From assembly GCF_025961225.1 (NCBI RefSeq), contig NZ_JAOQNG010000010.1, positions 1,752,501 to 1,816,500 of the forward strand: DNA of 64,000 nt. The letters run 5' to 3'. The notes beneath the pieces were generated by a model that was not told where the DNA came from, did not search any database, and worked only from the letters and a program-made list of their open reading frames with translations. Below are positions 9,651 to 18,162 of this stretch, piece by piece. The translations under genes and the position numbers were made by a program. The stretch is from Azospirillum canadense. GTDB lineage: Bacteria; Pseudomonadota; Alphaproteobacteria; Azospirillales; Azospirillaceae. How positions within the stretch are numbered: the first letter of the stretch is position 1; each line of letters starts with the position of its first letter.

Positions 9651-9737
9651 CTTGCGTCCCATACGACGTCGCATGAGCACTGGGCTGCGGTGCAATTGAC
9701 GCAAGCCGACACGCTTCGTCTTGACCAGTTGCGTCAC
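9651..9737. promoter_or_regulatory. Possible parA operator region: repeated TTGCGTC / GACGCAA half-sites
   Basis: CTTGCGTC (9651-9658), TTGACGCAAG (9696-9705) and TTGCGTCA (9730-9737) occur in the 100 bases before parA. TTGACGCAAG recurs inside parA at 10586-10595. ParA proteins with an N-terminal HTH usually repress their own operon, so these could be its operator. The binding role is inferred. Confidence 0.3.
9658..9677. repeat. Imperfect copy of the CATACGACGTCGTATG palindrome upstream of parA
   Basis: CCCATACGACGTCGCATGAG matches the perfect palindrome core at 33431-33450 at 18 of 20 positions. It is about 100 bases upstream of parA. Candidate centromere or operator site; no family consensus known to me matches it. 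Confidence 0.45.
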
Positions 9738-9778
9738 GTCAGTAAAAAGGAATGAACCAGATCGAAGCCGGAGGCCCG

Positions 9779-10810
9779 ATGAACGGGGAAGAACTGCGCG
9801 CCATCCGCGAACGGCGCGGTGAGGATCAGTTGAGCTTTGCGACATGGCTCAATGGCGCGCTGAACCGTCGCTACGACCGGTCGCGAATCAGCCGGTGGGA
9901 AAGCGGGGCGGAGCGAATCCCCCAGCAGGTCGCCGGATTCCTGGCCGGCCAGGGTGGCATGGCCGCAGTGCCCCAAACCGCCGGCGGGCTCGCCGCCGGG
10001 CCGAAGCTGCGGCGGGCGGTGGTGGCCGTGGCGAATCAGAAGGGTGGCGTCGGCAAGACGACGACGGCGGTCAACCTGTCCTACGCGCTGTCGACGCTGG
10101 GGCTGAAGGTCATGCTGCTGGACAGCGACCCCCAGGGCAACGCGACCGTCCACATGGGCCTCGACCCCGGTGAGATCGAGACGCACCGCAAGGGTCTCTA
10201 TAATGTGGTGCGCGGCGGCGCGTCCTTCGACAGCATCCTCCAGCCGGTGTGCGGCGGAATGGTGATGCTGGCACCCTCCAGCATCGGGCTCGCCGCGGCA
10301 GAGACGGAGCTGGTGGCGGAGCCGGACAACTCCCTGGTCTTGAAGGAGAAGCTGGCCGAGGTGCGGAACCGTTACGACGTCATCGTGATCGACTGCCCGC
10401 CCAACCTCGGCCTTCTGACCATCAACGCGCTCGCCGCCAGCGACCTCGTGCTGATCCCGGTGCAGACAGAGGTGTTCGCCGGGCTGGGCGTGCCGCTGCT
10501 GCTGGAAACGATTGCCAAGATCCGGCGGCGTTCCAACCCGTCGCTGAACATCTTCGGCATCCTGCCGACCATGTTCTCCTCCCGCTTGACGCAAGATCAG
10601 GCGAGCCTGCGCGAGATCCAGGAGCATTACGAGGGGCGCACCCGTGTGCTGCCGGCCGTGCCCCGCGCCACGCTCTTCGCCCAGGCGTCGGGCGCCGGCC
10701 GCCCGGCCATCGAGGCCGACCCGAACTCCAACAGCGTGCAGGCCTACGGCGAACTCGCCCGCGAACTGGCCGCCCACCTTCAGACTGCGGAAACCGCCCA
10801 TGTCTCGTAA
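9779..10810 (+). CDS. parA: ParA partition ATPase with N-terminal HTH
   Basis: About 343 residues. The first ~60 form an XRE-like helix-turn-helix region (ISRWESGAERIPQQ). The deviant Walker A box KGGVGKTTT follows near residue 90, with Walker A' (LLDSDPQGN) and Walker B-like (VIVIDCPPNLG) motifs. This is a type Ia ParA: it segregates the replicon with ParB and usually represses its own promoter. An in-frame ATG at 9752 is possible, but the ATG at 9779 has GGAGG at a better spacing. The 3' end overlaps parB by 11 bases. Confidence 0.9.
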   Translation: MNGEELRAIRERRGEDQLSFATWLNGALNRRYDRSRISRWESGAERIPQQVAGFLAGQGGMAAVPQTAGGLAAGPKLRRAVVAVANQKGGVGKTTTAVNLSYALSTLGLKVMLLDSDPQGNATVHMGLDPGEIETHRKGLYNVVRGGASFDSILQPVCGGMVMLAPSSIGLAAAETELVAEPDNSLVLKEKLAEVRNRYDVIVIDCPPNLGLLTINALAASDLVLIPVQTEVFAGLGVPLLLETIAKIRRRSNPSLNIFGILPTMFSSRLTQDQASLREIQEHYEGRTRVLPAVPRATLFAQASGAGRPAIEADPNSNSVQAYGELARELAAHLQTAETAHVS

Positions 10811-11678
10811 GCTCGAACGGACCAGCACCCGCATTTTCGACAAGGCGGCGCAGCGCGGCGGCGACGCCCTGTTCGGGCTGTCGGCCGATTTCCCGCGCCT
10901 GATCGAGGTCGATCTCGACCGTGTGCACCCGAACCCGGACCAGCCGCGCCGTCATTTCGACGAGCAGGCGCTGCAGGAACTGGCGAACTCCATCGCCCGG
11001 CACGGGCTGAAGCAGCCGGTCCTGGTGCAGGACATCGGCGACGGCGACTACCGCCTGATCGCCGGGGAGCGGCGCTTGCGCGCCTGCGGGCTGGCCGGGC
11101 GCCAGACCGTCTTCGCCATCGTTACCGACGGCGACCCGGACGAGCTGGCGCTGATCGAGAACATCCAGCGCGTCGACCTTGACGCCATGGAGCTTGCCCG
11201 CGCCTTCGCCCGGCTGATCGAGCGGCACGAGTACACGCACGAAGCGCTGGGGCAGGTGATCGGCCGCAGCCAGGCGGAGGTGACGCGCACCCTGTCGCTG
11301 CTCCGCCTGCCCACCGAAATCATCGCTGAATTTGAAACGCGCTACCGTTCGGTGCCCAAAAGCATCCTGACGGAGATCGCCGCGGTGGACGACGCCGCCA
11401 CGCAACGCCGCTTGTGGGACGCCGTGAAGGACGGCGGCACCGTCAAGGCGCTGCGCGAGGCGAAGAAGGCGCAGGCCGGCGGCGCTGAGCCCGCGAAGGC
11501 GGAGGCCAAGGACGCGCCGCCGCCCGTCGTCCGCCTCGTGTCGGCGGTGCACAAGATCGCCAAGGACTTCTCATCCGTCGACGTCGGGGACCTGCGCGCC
11601 CACCGTAAGCAACTTGACGAGGCGCAATGGCAGGAACTGCGCCGCCTCCACGCCCTGTTGGACGAGCTGTTGGCCTGA
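10800..11678 (+). CDS. parB: ParB centromere-binding protein
   Basis: About 292 residues. An N-terminal ParB/Srx domain has the RPxxHF-type start (DQPRRHFDEQALQELANS) and the CTP-binding GERRLRACGLAG motif. A helix-turn-helix follows (ALGQVIGRSQAEVTRTLSLLRLP). The C-terminal part is charged and probably dimerises. It starts inside parA, so the two are co-translated. Unusually, codons for AEFET inside the HTH region spell a perfect copy of the origin's 16-bp motif (11324-11339). Confidence 0.92.
   Translation: MSRKLERTSTRIFDKAAQRGGDALFGLSADFPRLIEVDLDRVHPNPDQPRRHFDEQALQELANSIARHGLKQPVLVQDIGDGDYRLIAGERRLRACGLAGRQTVFAIVTDGDPDELALIENIQRVDLDAMELARAFARLIERHEYTHEALGQVIGRSQAEVTRTLSLLRLPTEIIAEFETRYRSVPKSILTEIAAVDDAATQRRLWDAVKDGGTVKALREAKKAQAGGAEPAKAEAKDAPPPVVRLVSAVHKIAKDFSSVDVGDLRAHRKQLDEAQWQELRRLHALLDELLA
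11324..11339 (+). repeat. Iteron-like 16-mer inside parB
   Basis: CGCTGAATTTGAAACG, the consensus form of the origin repeat, lies within the parB reading frame (residues AEFET). It uses GAA, TTT and GAA where this genome strongly prefers GAG and TTC. Confidence 0.6.
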
Positions 11679-11689
11679 ACTTTTGGCAA

Positions 11690-11705
11690 CGCTGAATTTG
11701 TAACG
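11690..11705 (+). repeat. Iteron-like 16-mer just downstream of parB
   Basis: CGCTGAATTTGTAACG lies 11 bases after the parB stop, in the gap before mug. One base differs from the copies at 11324 and 12290. Confidence 0.6.
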
Positions 11706-11744
11706 GCGCCCGCTGACGTCAGCGCTGAACGTCAATAGCGGGCG

Positions 11745-12272
11745 TCAAGCGCGGGCGCCGTCGATCACCCGCCGCACCTCACAGAACCAGCGCAGCTTCT
11801 CGGCGAAGGGCAGCCGGGCGAGCCCGCTTGGCGACGGCAGCACGACGTCGATCGGGCCGTTGAACAGGCTGGTCGGCTGCATGCCCCACTCCGCCCAGTC
11901 CACATCCGCGGCGGCCAGATAGACGCCTTTTCCTGTGTAGGCGATGACGCGCGGCCGCAGCTCGGCGACCAGGGCGCGCAGGCGCGGCACGCCGCCGCGC
12001 AGTTCCGCCCGGCTGAGATCGGCCGCGCTCGTCGTGGCCCGCGCGACGAGGTTGGTCGATCCAAGCCCGAATTCCGGAAGCAGCCGGTCCTCCTCCGGCC
12101 GGAGAAGGCGCGGCGTCAGCCCGGCCTCGGCGAGCAGGCGCCAGAATTGGTTGCCGCGGCCGGCGTAATTGTGCCCAAGCGCGCCGGAGCGCGTGCCGGG
12201 GTTGAAGCCGACGAACAGCACGTCGAGGTTCGGTGCGACGATATCGGGAATGGGGCCTTCGCTGGGTTCCAT
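11745..12272 (-). CDS. mug: Mug-family mismatch-specific uracil DNA glycosylase
   Basis: A protein of about 175 residues with the two Mug/TDG signatures: VGFNPGTRSG followed by GHNYAGRGNQFW in the first 45 residues, and VVLPSPSGLARLPF near residue 145. Mug removes uracil or ethenocytosine from mismatches with G. The full length matches bacterial Mug (~170). It stands alone between two copies of the iteron-like motif. Confident in family; the exact substrate is by analogy. Confidence 0.85.
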   Translation of the reverse strand: MEPSEGPIPDIVAPNLDVLFVGFNPGTRSGALGHNYAGRGNQFWRLLAEAGLTPRLLRPEEDRLLPEFGLGSTNLVARATTSAADLSRAELRGGVPRLRALVAELRPRVIAYTGKGVYLAAADVDWAEWGMQPTSLFNGPIDVVLPSPSGLARLPFAEKLRWFCEVRRVIDGARA

Positions 12273-12289
12273 GGACGCTCGCAGGGCAA

Positions 12290-12305
12290 CGCTGAATTTG
12301 AAACG
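12290..12305 (+). repeat. Iteron-like 16-mer between mug and the DUF1275 gene
   Basis: CGCTGAATTTGAAACG fills most of the 40-base gap between the two leftward genes. Identical to the copies at 11324 and 23322. Confidence 0.6.
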
Positions 12306-12312
12306 CCGGAGG

Positions 12313-13029
12313 TTACGCGGCGGCCCGCCACTGGGTCACGATCACTGGCGCGGCGAAGCCGGCGAGGATGAGCGCCAACGTCACGAACAGCATCGGCCCG
12401 CCGACGCTGTAGCCCAGCACGCCGAACACGCCGCCGCCGAAGAAGGACAGGACAGTCGGCACATGGGTCTTCAGCTTGTCGATCGTGCTTCGAACCAGCT
12501 CCGGGTCGGTCCGGTGGCCGGGGACGTCCAGCAGGTTGCCGAGTTCGATGCCGATGTCGGTGATCATGCCCGTGACGTGGGTGGTGCGGACGCGGGCGTT
12601 GGAGATGCGCGTCACCACCGCGTTCTGCAAGCCCATCAGGAAGCTCAGACCCATGACCAGCGTCGGGCCGCGCAACTCGTGCAGCCACAAATCGGCGGCG
12701 CCCAGCCCGGCCAGCAGCACCGCTTCCAGGAACACGCTGTAGGCGTAGATGGCCGACAGGCCGCGGCGGTGGCCGGCGTTGATCAGCAGGGTGGAGACGA
12801 CCGCCCCGGCGACGAAGGTGCCCACCACCGCCAGCGCGACGCCGAAGGCGCCGAGGTTGCCGAGCGCCAGATGGTCGGCCATGGTCGAGACGGTGCCGGT
12901 CATGTGCGACGAATAGAGCCCAGCGGCGTAAAAGCCCGCGGCGTTGAGCGCGCCGGCGATGCCGGCCAGCGACCAAGCGAGCTTGCGGTCCGCCGCGGTC
13001 CCCCGGTGTTCACCCTGTCGGATCAGCAT
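12313..13029 (-). CDS. YoaK/DUF1275-family membrane protein
   Basis: A protein of about 238 residues with six or so hydrophobic segments. The family signature is SHMTGTVSTMADHLALGNL in the first 50 residues, and later HVTGMITDIGIELGNLL. Transport role unknown. I place the start at the ATG at 13029 (MLIRQGEHRG); the frame stays open to 13179 through a stretch containing a palindromic repeat that does not look coding. Confidence 0.8.
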   Translation of the reverse strand: MLIRQGEHRGTAADRKLAWSLAGIAGALNAAGFYAAGLYSSHMTGTVSTMADHLALGNLGAFGVALAVVGTFVAGAVVSTLLINAGHRRGLSAIYAYSVFLEAVLLAGLGAADLWLHELRGPTLVMGLSFLMGLQNAVVTRISNARVRTTHVTGMITDIGIELGNLLDVPGHRTDPELVRSTIDKLKTHVPTVLSFFGGGVFGVLGYSVGGPMLFVTLALILAGFAAPVIVTQWRAAA

Positions 13030-13115
13030 CCTGGCTTTGCATCCCCTCTGCCCTGGTGGTCGAGAATCATAACCGACGCAGGCCGACCCGGGGCAGGAGG
13101 ATTGTGAGGCCCATT

Positions 13116-13138
13116 CCTTCTCCCCTCCGGGGAGAGGG
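13116..13138. repeat. Single unit of GC-rich palindromic repeat
   Basis: CCTTCTCCCCTCCGGGGAGAGGG is one arm pair of the CCCTCTCCCC-type palindrome found at many gene ends in this window. It lies in the 295-base gap 13030-13324, in which I see nothing else I can name. Confidence 0.5.
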
Positions 13139-13324
13139 CTTGAAGAGAGCCGCTTGTGGCGAGTCTGGGGGTCTGGCACACTGTTGTGGCTTCAAACCCC
13201 TAAAGCAATGTCCGGTGCGTGGCGCACAGATGATGCCTTACAGGTGTCGGAAGCAAACTTACCATTCCGTATCATCTTCAGCGTAAGCCCCTGAAACAAA
13301 AGGCTTCGCCGTACGCCCCCGGCG

Positions 13325-13924
13325 TCAGAACTCGATCTGAGACGCCGTTATGATGCTCTGGGCGATGTCGGCGATGCGGCGGCCCTGGCGCATCGCGGCC
13401 TTGCGGAGCGCAGTGTAGGCCTGCTCCTCGGTCAGGGACTTCTGCTGCATCAGGATGCCCTTGGCGCGCTCGATCAGCTTGCGCTCGGCGAGCTGGGTGC
13501 GCGCTTCGTCGCGTTCGCGTTTCAGCGTTTCAAAAGCAGCGAAGCGCGACAGGGCGGTGTCGACGATGGGCCGCACGCGGTCGGGGCGCAGCCCGTCCAC
13601 CACGAAGGAGGCGACGCCGGCCTCCACCGCCGCGGCCGTGACCCCGGGCTCGGCCCGGTCGGCGAACAGGACGACGGCGCAGCCGCCGGACCGGGCCAGC
13701 CGGAACAGACCGTCCAGCGTGGTGCGGTCGGCGTCGCCCAGTGCTGCGACGACCGCGTCCGGGGCCAGCGCCGCCGCGCGGGCGGTCAGGTCGGCGAATC
13801 CCTCCACGGCGGTGACCCTGATGTTACCGGTTCCCGACACCCCCTCCGTCAGCCCCTCCACGAGCGGGCGCGTGCTCGCGGAGTCGGGGCCGGCCACCAG
13901 GATGCTCAGGGTCTTGTTCGCCAT
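13325..13924 (-). CDS. nasT: NasT-type ANTAR antiterminator with degenerate receiver domain
   Basis: A protein of about 199 residues. Residues 1-125 resemble a response-regulator receiver. The C-terminal ~60 residues are an ANTAR RNA-binding domain (ERAKGILMQQKSLTEEQAYTALRKAAM). ANTAR proteins bind paired hexaloop hairpins and prevent leader termination; NasT does this for nitrate assimilation genes. The acidic pocket is lost (ILVAGPDS instead of ILVVDDDP) and the phospho-acceptor Asp appears replaced by Ala (PDAVVAAL), so it is probably not controlled by phosphorylation. It is the last gene of nrtA-nrtB-ATPase-nasT, 20 bases after the ATPase. NasS, its usual nitrate-sensing partner, is not seen here. 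Confidence 0.85.
   Translation of the reverse strand: MANKTLSILVAGPDSASTRPLVEGLTEGVSGTGNIRVTAVEGFADLTARAAALAPDAVVAALGDADRTTLDGLFRLARSGGCAVVLFADRAEPGVTAAAVEAGVASFVVDGLRPDRVRPIVDTALSRFAAFETLKRERDEARTQLAERKLIERAKGILMQQKSLTEEQAYTALRKAAMRQGRRIADIAQSIITASQIEF
13526..13541 (-). repeat. Iteron-like 16-mer inside nasT
   Basis: On the minus strand CGCTGCTTTTGAAACG, two mismatches from the 16-bp consensus, within nasT codons for AAFETL. Like the parB copy it uses TTT and GAA codons in a GC-rich gene. Confidence 0.35.
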
Positions 13925-13944
13925 GTGGGATCGCCGCCTTCTCG

Positions 13945-15624
13945 TTACGCCGCCTTCGCCGTGCCGTGGTGACCGCCTTCCAGGAAGTTCAGCAGCTCTT
14001 CCCGGTAGGCGTAGTAGCGGGGATGCTCCAGCAGGGCCTGCCGGGTCCGCGGCTGCGGTATGTCCACGTTGAGGATGTGGCCGATGCGGGCGTTCGGCCC
14101 GTTCGACATCATCACCACCCGGTCGGCCAGCAGAATCGCCTCGTCCACGTCGTGGGTGACGCAGATGGCGGTGACCTGGGTGCGCGCCCACACCTCCATC
14201 AGCACCTCCTGCAGCTCCCAGCGGGTCAGGCTGTCCAGCATGCCGAAAGGCTCGTCCAAAAGCAGCAGTTTCGGCGACAGGGCGAAAGCCCGCGCGATGC
14301 CCACGCGCTGCTTCATGCCGTTGGACAGCTCTGCCGCCTTCTTGTCCATGGCGTTGCCGAGGCCGACGCGCGACAGGTAGTAGCGGACGATGTCGTTGCG
14401 CTCCGCCTTGCTGGCGTGGGGGTAGACGCGGTCGACGCCCAGCATGACGTTCTCCGCCGCCGTCAGCCAGGGGAACAGGCTGGGCGCCTGGAACACCACC
14501 GCGCGGTCGGGGCCGGCGCCGGTCACCTCCTTGCCGTCCAGGATGATGCCGCCGCTGGACAGTTCGGTCAGGCCGGCGACCATGGACAGCACGGTGGACT
14601 TGCCGCAGCCGGAATGGCCGATCAGCGAGATGAACTCCCCCTTGCGCATCTTCAGGTCGAAGCCGTCGACGACGGTCAGCGGCCCCTTCGGCGTCGGGTA
14701 GGTCTTGGTGACGCGGCTGAACTCGACGTAGCGGTCGTCGACAAGGCCCTGGGTCAGCGAGGCCAGATAGGCCTTCGGCGCCGGGGAGGCGGTGACCGGC
14801 TTCAGCGCGGGCAGCGAGAAATCGTCGTCCGTGGCGGCGGCGGCGCGGGCGACGCCGGCCTCCATCAGATAGGCGGTGACCTCGGCGCGCAAGCGCTTGA
14901 AGTCCGGGTCGTGGTTGACGGCGGTGCGGTCGCGCGGCCGCGGCAGCTCCACCGTGAAGGCGGGGCCGAGCGTGGCGCCCGGGCCCGGCGTCAGCGGGAT
15001 GATGCGGTCGGCCAGCAGGATGGCCTCGTCCACGTCGTTGGTGATCAGCACGACCGTCTTGCGGTCCTTGCGCCAGATCGCCTCGATCTCGTCCTGCAGC
15101 TTGGCGCGGGTCAGCGCGTCCAGCGCCGACAGCGGCTCGTCCAGCAGCAGCATATCCGGCGTCATGGCCAGCGCGCGCGCGAAACCGACGCGCTGCCGCA
15201 TGCCGCCCGACAGCTCCTTCGGCCGGCGGTCGGTGGCGTGGCCGAGGCCGACCGTCTCCACCGCGCGGCGGGTCAGCGCCCCGCGCTCCGCCCCGGCCTT
15301 CGCCTTGTGCACGCTGTCCACGGCCAGCGCCACGTTGTCCTTCACGCTGAGCCAAGGCATGAGGGAATAGTTCTGGAACACGATGCCACGCTCCGGCCCC
15401 GGCCCGCGCACCGGCTTGCCGCGGAACAGCACCTCGCCCGTATCAGCTTCGGCGAGGCCGCCCATCAGGTTGACCAGCGTGGTCTTGCCGGAGCCGGAGA
15501 AGCCGACGATGGCGACGAACTCCCCCTCCGCGATGGACAGGTCGATGGCGCGGAGCACGTTCGTCGTGCCGTAGGACTTGGAGACGTTCTTCAGTTCGAG
15601 GATCGCCTTACCGGTGGTCGCCAT
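13945..15624 (-). CDS. Tandem nitrate ABC transporter ATPase (two ATP-binding domains fused)
   Basis: About 559 residues made of two complete ABC ATPases of the NrtD/SsuB/TauB type. Domain 1 has Walker A GFSGSGKTT near residue 41 and signature LSGGMRQRV. A Pro/Ala linker follows. Domain 2 has Walker A GHSGCGKST near residue 330 and signature LSNGMKQRV. Both have Walker B LLLDEP. Cyanobacteria encode NrtC and NrtD separately, and their NrtC carries a substrate-binding domain; here two plain ATPases are joined. It powers NrtB, whose gene is 13 bases upstream. Confidence 0.88.
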   Translation of the reverse strand: MATTGKAILELKNVSKSYGTTNVLRAIDLSIAEGEFVAIVGFSGSGKTTLVNLMGGLAEADTGEVLFRGKPVRGPGPERGIVFQNYSLMPWLSVKDNVALAVDSVHKAKAGAERGALTRRAVETVGLGHATDRRPKELSGGMRQRVGFARALAMTPDMLLLDEPLSALDALTRAKLQDEIEAIWRKDRKTVVLITNDVDEAILLADRIIPLTPGPGATLGPAFTVELPRPRDRTAVNHDPDFKRLRAEVTAYLMEAGVARAAAATDDDFSLPALKPVTASPAPKAYLASLTQGLVDDRYVEFSRVTKTYPTPKGPLTVVDGFDLKMRKGEFISLIGHSGCGKSTVLSMVAGLTELSSGGIILDGKEVTGAGPDRAVVFQAPSLFPWLTAAENVMLGVDRVYPHASKAERNDIVRYYLSRVGLGNAMDKKAAELSNGMKQRVGIARAFALSPKLLLLDEPFGMLDSLTRWELQEVLMEVWARTQVTAICVTHDVDEAILLADRVVMMSNGPNARIGHILNVDIPQPRTRQALLEHPRYYAYREELLNFLEGGHHGTAKAA

Positions 15625-15637
15625 GGCCGGTTCCTCC

Positions 15638-16729
15638 TCAGCGGGTGCTGCTGTGCGACACGGCGGCCTGGAAGGCCAGCATGACGCGGTCGAGCAGGAA
15701 GCCGATCAGGCCGATGGTGAACACCGCGACCATGATCTTGGCGAGCGAGGTGGAGGACCCGTTCTGGAACTCGTCCCACACGAACTTGCCCAGGCCGGGG
15801 TTCTGGGCCAGCATCTCCGCCGCGATCAGCACCATCCAGCCCACGCCCAGCGAAAGCCGCAGGCCGGTGAAGATGTAGGGCAGCGCCGACGGCAGCACGA
15901 GGCGCCGCACCATCGTCGGAGCGGAGAGCTGAAGCACCTTCCCGACGTTCATCAGGTCCTTGTCGATGGACGACACGCCGACCGCCGTGTTGATCAGCGT
16001 CGGCCACAGCGAGCAGAGCGTGACCGTGATGGCCGAGGTCAGGAAGGACTTCTCGAAGGTCGGGTTGTCGCTGGAGATGGTGGCGCTGACCACCATGGTG
16101 ACCAGCGGCAGCCAGGCGAGCGGCGACACCGGCTTGAAGATCTGGATCAGCGGGTTCATGGCCGCGTTCACCGTGCGCGACAGGCCGCAGGCCACACCCA
16201 GCGGCACCGCCACCAGGGCGCCCAGCAGGAAGCCGGTGAAGACCGTCTTCAGGCTGGTCAGGATCTGGTCCAGGTAGGTGGGCTTGCCGGCGTAGGGGCG
16301 GGTCTTCACCTCCGCCTTCGGGTCCTTCGCCAGGATTTCGGCGTTGCGCTTGGCTTGCCGGTCGTAGAAGGCGGCCTCCTTGGCGCGTTCGGTGCGGTGG
16401 TCGGCGGCGAGGTTGCCCGCCTGCTCCCACACTTCGGCCGGGCCGGGGACGGCGCCCAGGCTGGTGTGCACCTGTGGCGCCAGCCAAGCCCAGGCGGCGA
16501 CGAACAGGAACAGAGCGGTCATCGGCACGCCGGCCTGGCGCCACAGCTCCAGCCCCTGCTGGCGTGGGTTCTCGCCAGCCGCCAGACGCAGCAGCGGGCT
16601 GAGCCAGCCGAGCCCGACGATCTGGAGCGTCGATGCGGCGCGGTTGAGGGCGTGCGCCCGGCGGGCCTTGCGCTGGGCGCGCAGCGCCTCGGCGGAGGAC
16701 AGGGCGGCGGCTTCGGAAACGCTGGTCAT
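15638..16729 (-). CDS. nrtB: Nitrate ABC transporter permease
   Basis: About 363 residues. A long N-terminal region with one early membrane segment (residues ~75-95) precedes the BPD-type permease domain. The EAA-like loop reads APTMVRRLVLPSALPYIFTGLRLSLGVGW. The segment FKPVSPLAWLPL is typical of NrtB/SsuC permeases. It forms the membrane channel with NrtA and the tandem ATPase. I use the ATG at 16729 (MTSVSEAAAL) rather than the in-frame ATG at 16762, which overlaps the nrtA 3' end. Confidence 0.88.
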   Translation of the reverse strand: MTSVSEAAALSSAEALRAQRKARRAHALNRAASTLQIVGLGWLSPLLRLAAGENPRQQGLELWRQAGVPMTALFLFVAAWAWLAPQVHTSLGAVPGPAEVWEQAGNLAADHRTERAKEAAFYDRQAKRNAEILAKDPKAEVKTRPYAGKPTYLDQILTSLKTVFTGFLLGALVAVPLGVACGLSRTVNAAMNPLIQIFKPVSPLAWLPLVTMVVSATISSDNPTFEKSFLTSAITVTLCSLWPTLINTAVGVSSIDKDLMNVGKVLQLSAPTMVRRLVLPSALPYIFTGLRLSLGVGWMVLIAAEMLAQNPGLGKFVWDEFQNGSSTSLAKIMVAVFTIGLIGFLLDRVMLAFQAAVSHSSTR

Positions 16730-16758
16730 GATGGTTGTCCTTTCCGTCCGTCCGTGCC

Positions 16759-18162
16759 TCAACCGCCAACCTGGGCGGCGCCGACCACCTGGCCGCCTTC
16801 GACCTTCTGGGCGCCCTTCAGGCCGATGCTCAGCTTCGACAGGTAGTCGTTGGGCTTGCGGCCGTCGTAGGCGATGCCGTCGATGAAGCCGCTGTCCACC
16901 GGCTTGTAGCCGTCGCTGGTCCAGGGGAAATCGGCCTCCTTCGCCTTGCCTTCCTCGACCAGCAGCTTGGCGGCCTTCAGGTAGACGTCGGGCTTGTAGA
17001 CCTTGCGGGCCATCTCCGCGTACCAGCCGTCCGGCTTGGCCTCGGCGATCTGGCCCCAGCGGCGCATCTGCGTCAGGTACCAGATGGCGTCCGAATAGAA
17101 GGGATAGGTGGCGTTGTAGCGGAAGAAGACGTTGAAGTCGGGGACCGACCGCTTGTCGCCCTTCTCATACTCGAAGGTGCCGGTCATGGAGTTGGCGATG
17201 ACCTTGGCGTCGGCGCCGACATATTCGGACTTCGCCAGGATCTTCACCGCCTCGGCGCGGTTGGCGTTGTTGTTCTCGTCCAGCCACTGGGCGGCGCGGA
17301 TCAGCGCCTTGACGACCGCCAGATGGGTGTTCGGGTTCTTGGCGGCCCAGCCCTCGGTCACGCCGAAGACCTTCTCCGGCTTGTTCTTCCAAATGTCGGG
17401 GTCGGCGATCACGGGGACGCCGATGCCCTTCATGACGGCCGCCTGGTTCCACGGCTCGCCCACCGCGTAGCCGAAGATGGTCCCGGCCTCCAGCGTCGCC
17501 GGCATCTGCGGCGGCGGGGTCACGGACAGCAGCGCGTCGGCCTGGATCTGCCCGGACACGTCGGTCGGCGCGTAGAAGCCCGGATTGATGCCCCCGGCGG
17601 CCAGCCAGTAGCGAAGCTCGTAATTGTGGGTGGAGACCGGGAAGACCATGCCCATGGTGAAGGGCTTGCCCTCCGCCCGGTACTGGGCGATGACCGGCTT
17701 CAGCGCGTCGGCCTTGATCGGGTGGGCGGGCTTGCCGTCCGCGCCCTTCGGCAGGCCGGCCTTCATTCGTTCCCACACCTCGTTCGACACGGTGATGCCG
17801 TTGCCGTTCAGGTCCATGGAGAAGGCGGTGACCACGTTGGCCTGGGTGCCGTAACCGATGGTCGCACCCAGCGGCTGGCCGGCCAGCATGTGGGCGCCGT
17901 CCAGCTCGCCGGAGATGACGCGGTCCAGCAGGACCTTCCAGTTGGCCTGCGGCTCCAGCGTCACCGACAGGCCTTCGTCCTCGAAGAAGCCCTTTTCGGC
18001 GGCGATGGCCAGCGGGGCCATGTCGGTCAGCTTGATGAAGCCCAGCTTCAGCTGGTCCTTCTCAACGTTCAGCGGAGCGGCCTGCACGCTGCCCAAGGAA
18101 AGGGCAATGGCAGCAGCGGTGAAAAAACAGGCAGTGCGGTGGGAGGCGGAAAGTCGGATCAC
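16759..18162 (-). CDS. nrtA: NrtA-type nitrate-binding periplasmic protein
   Basis: About 467 residues from a GTG at 18162. The N-terminus is a Sec signal peptide ending near SLGSVQA. The mature protein is a CmpA/NrtA-family solute-binding protein (LKLGFIKLTDMAPLAIAAEKGFF near its start). It delivers nitrate to the NrtB permease. I prefer the GTG because a GGAG lies 8 bases upstream and the signal peptide starts at once; an ATG at 18201 would add 13 residues. First gene of a four-gene leftward operon, divergent from nirB. Nitrate over bicarbonate or nitrite is inferred from the neighbours. Confidence 0.88.
   Translation of the reverse strand: MIRLSASHRTACFFTAAAIALSLGSVQAAPLNVEKDQLKLGFIKLTDMAPLAIAAEKGFFEDEGLSVTLEPQANWKVLLDRVISGELDGAHMLAGQPLGATIGYGTQANVVTAFSMDLNGNGITVSNEVWERMKAGLPKGADGKPAHPIKADALKPVIAQYRAEGKPFTMGMVFPVSTHNYELRYWLAAGGINPGFYAPTDVSGQIQADALLSVTPPPQMPATLEAGTIFGYAVGEPWNQAAVMKGIGVPVIADPDIWKNKPEKVFGVTEGWAAKNPNTHLAVVKALIRAAQWLDENNNANRAEAVKILAKSEYVGADAKVIANSMTGTFEYEKGDKRSVPDFNVFFRYNATYPFYSDAIWYLTQMRRWGQIAEAKPDGWYAEMARKVYKPDVYLKAAKLLVEEGKAKEADFPWTSDGYKPVDSGFIDGIAYDGRKPNDYLSKLSIGLKGAQKVEGGQVVGAAQVGG

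Noticed and set aside
10376..10386. TACGACGTCAT in parA as a third copy of the palindrome
   Set aside because: Only the central bases match; it encodes YDVI of the conserved Walker B region.
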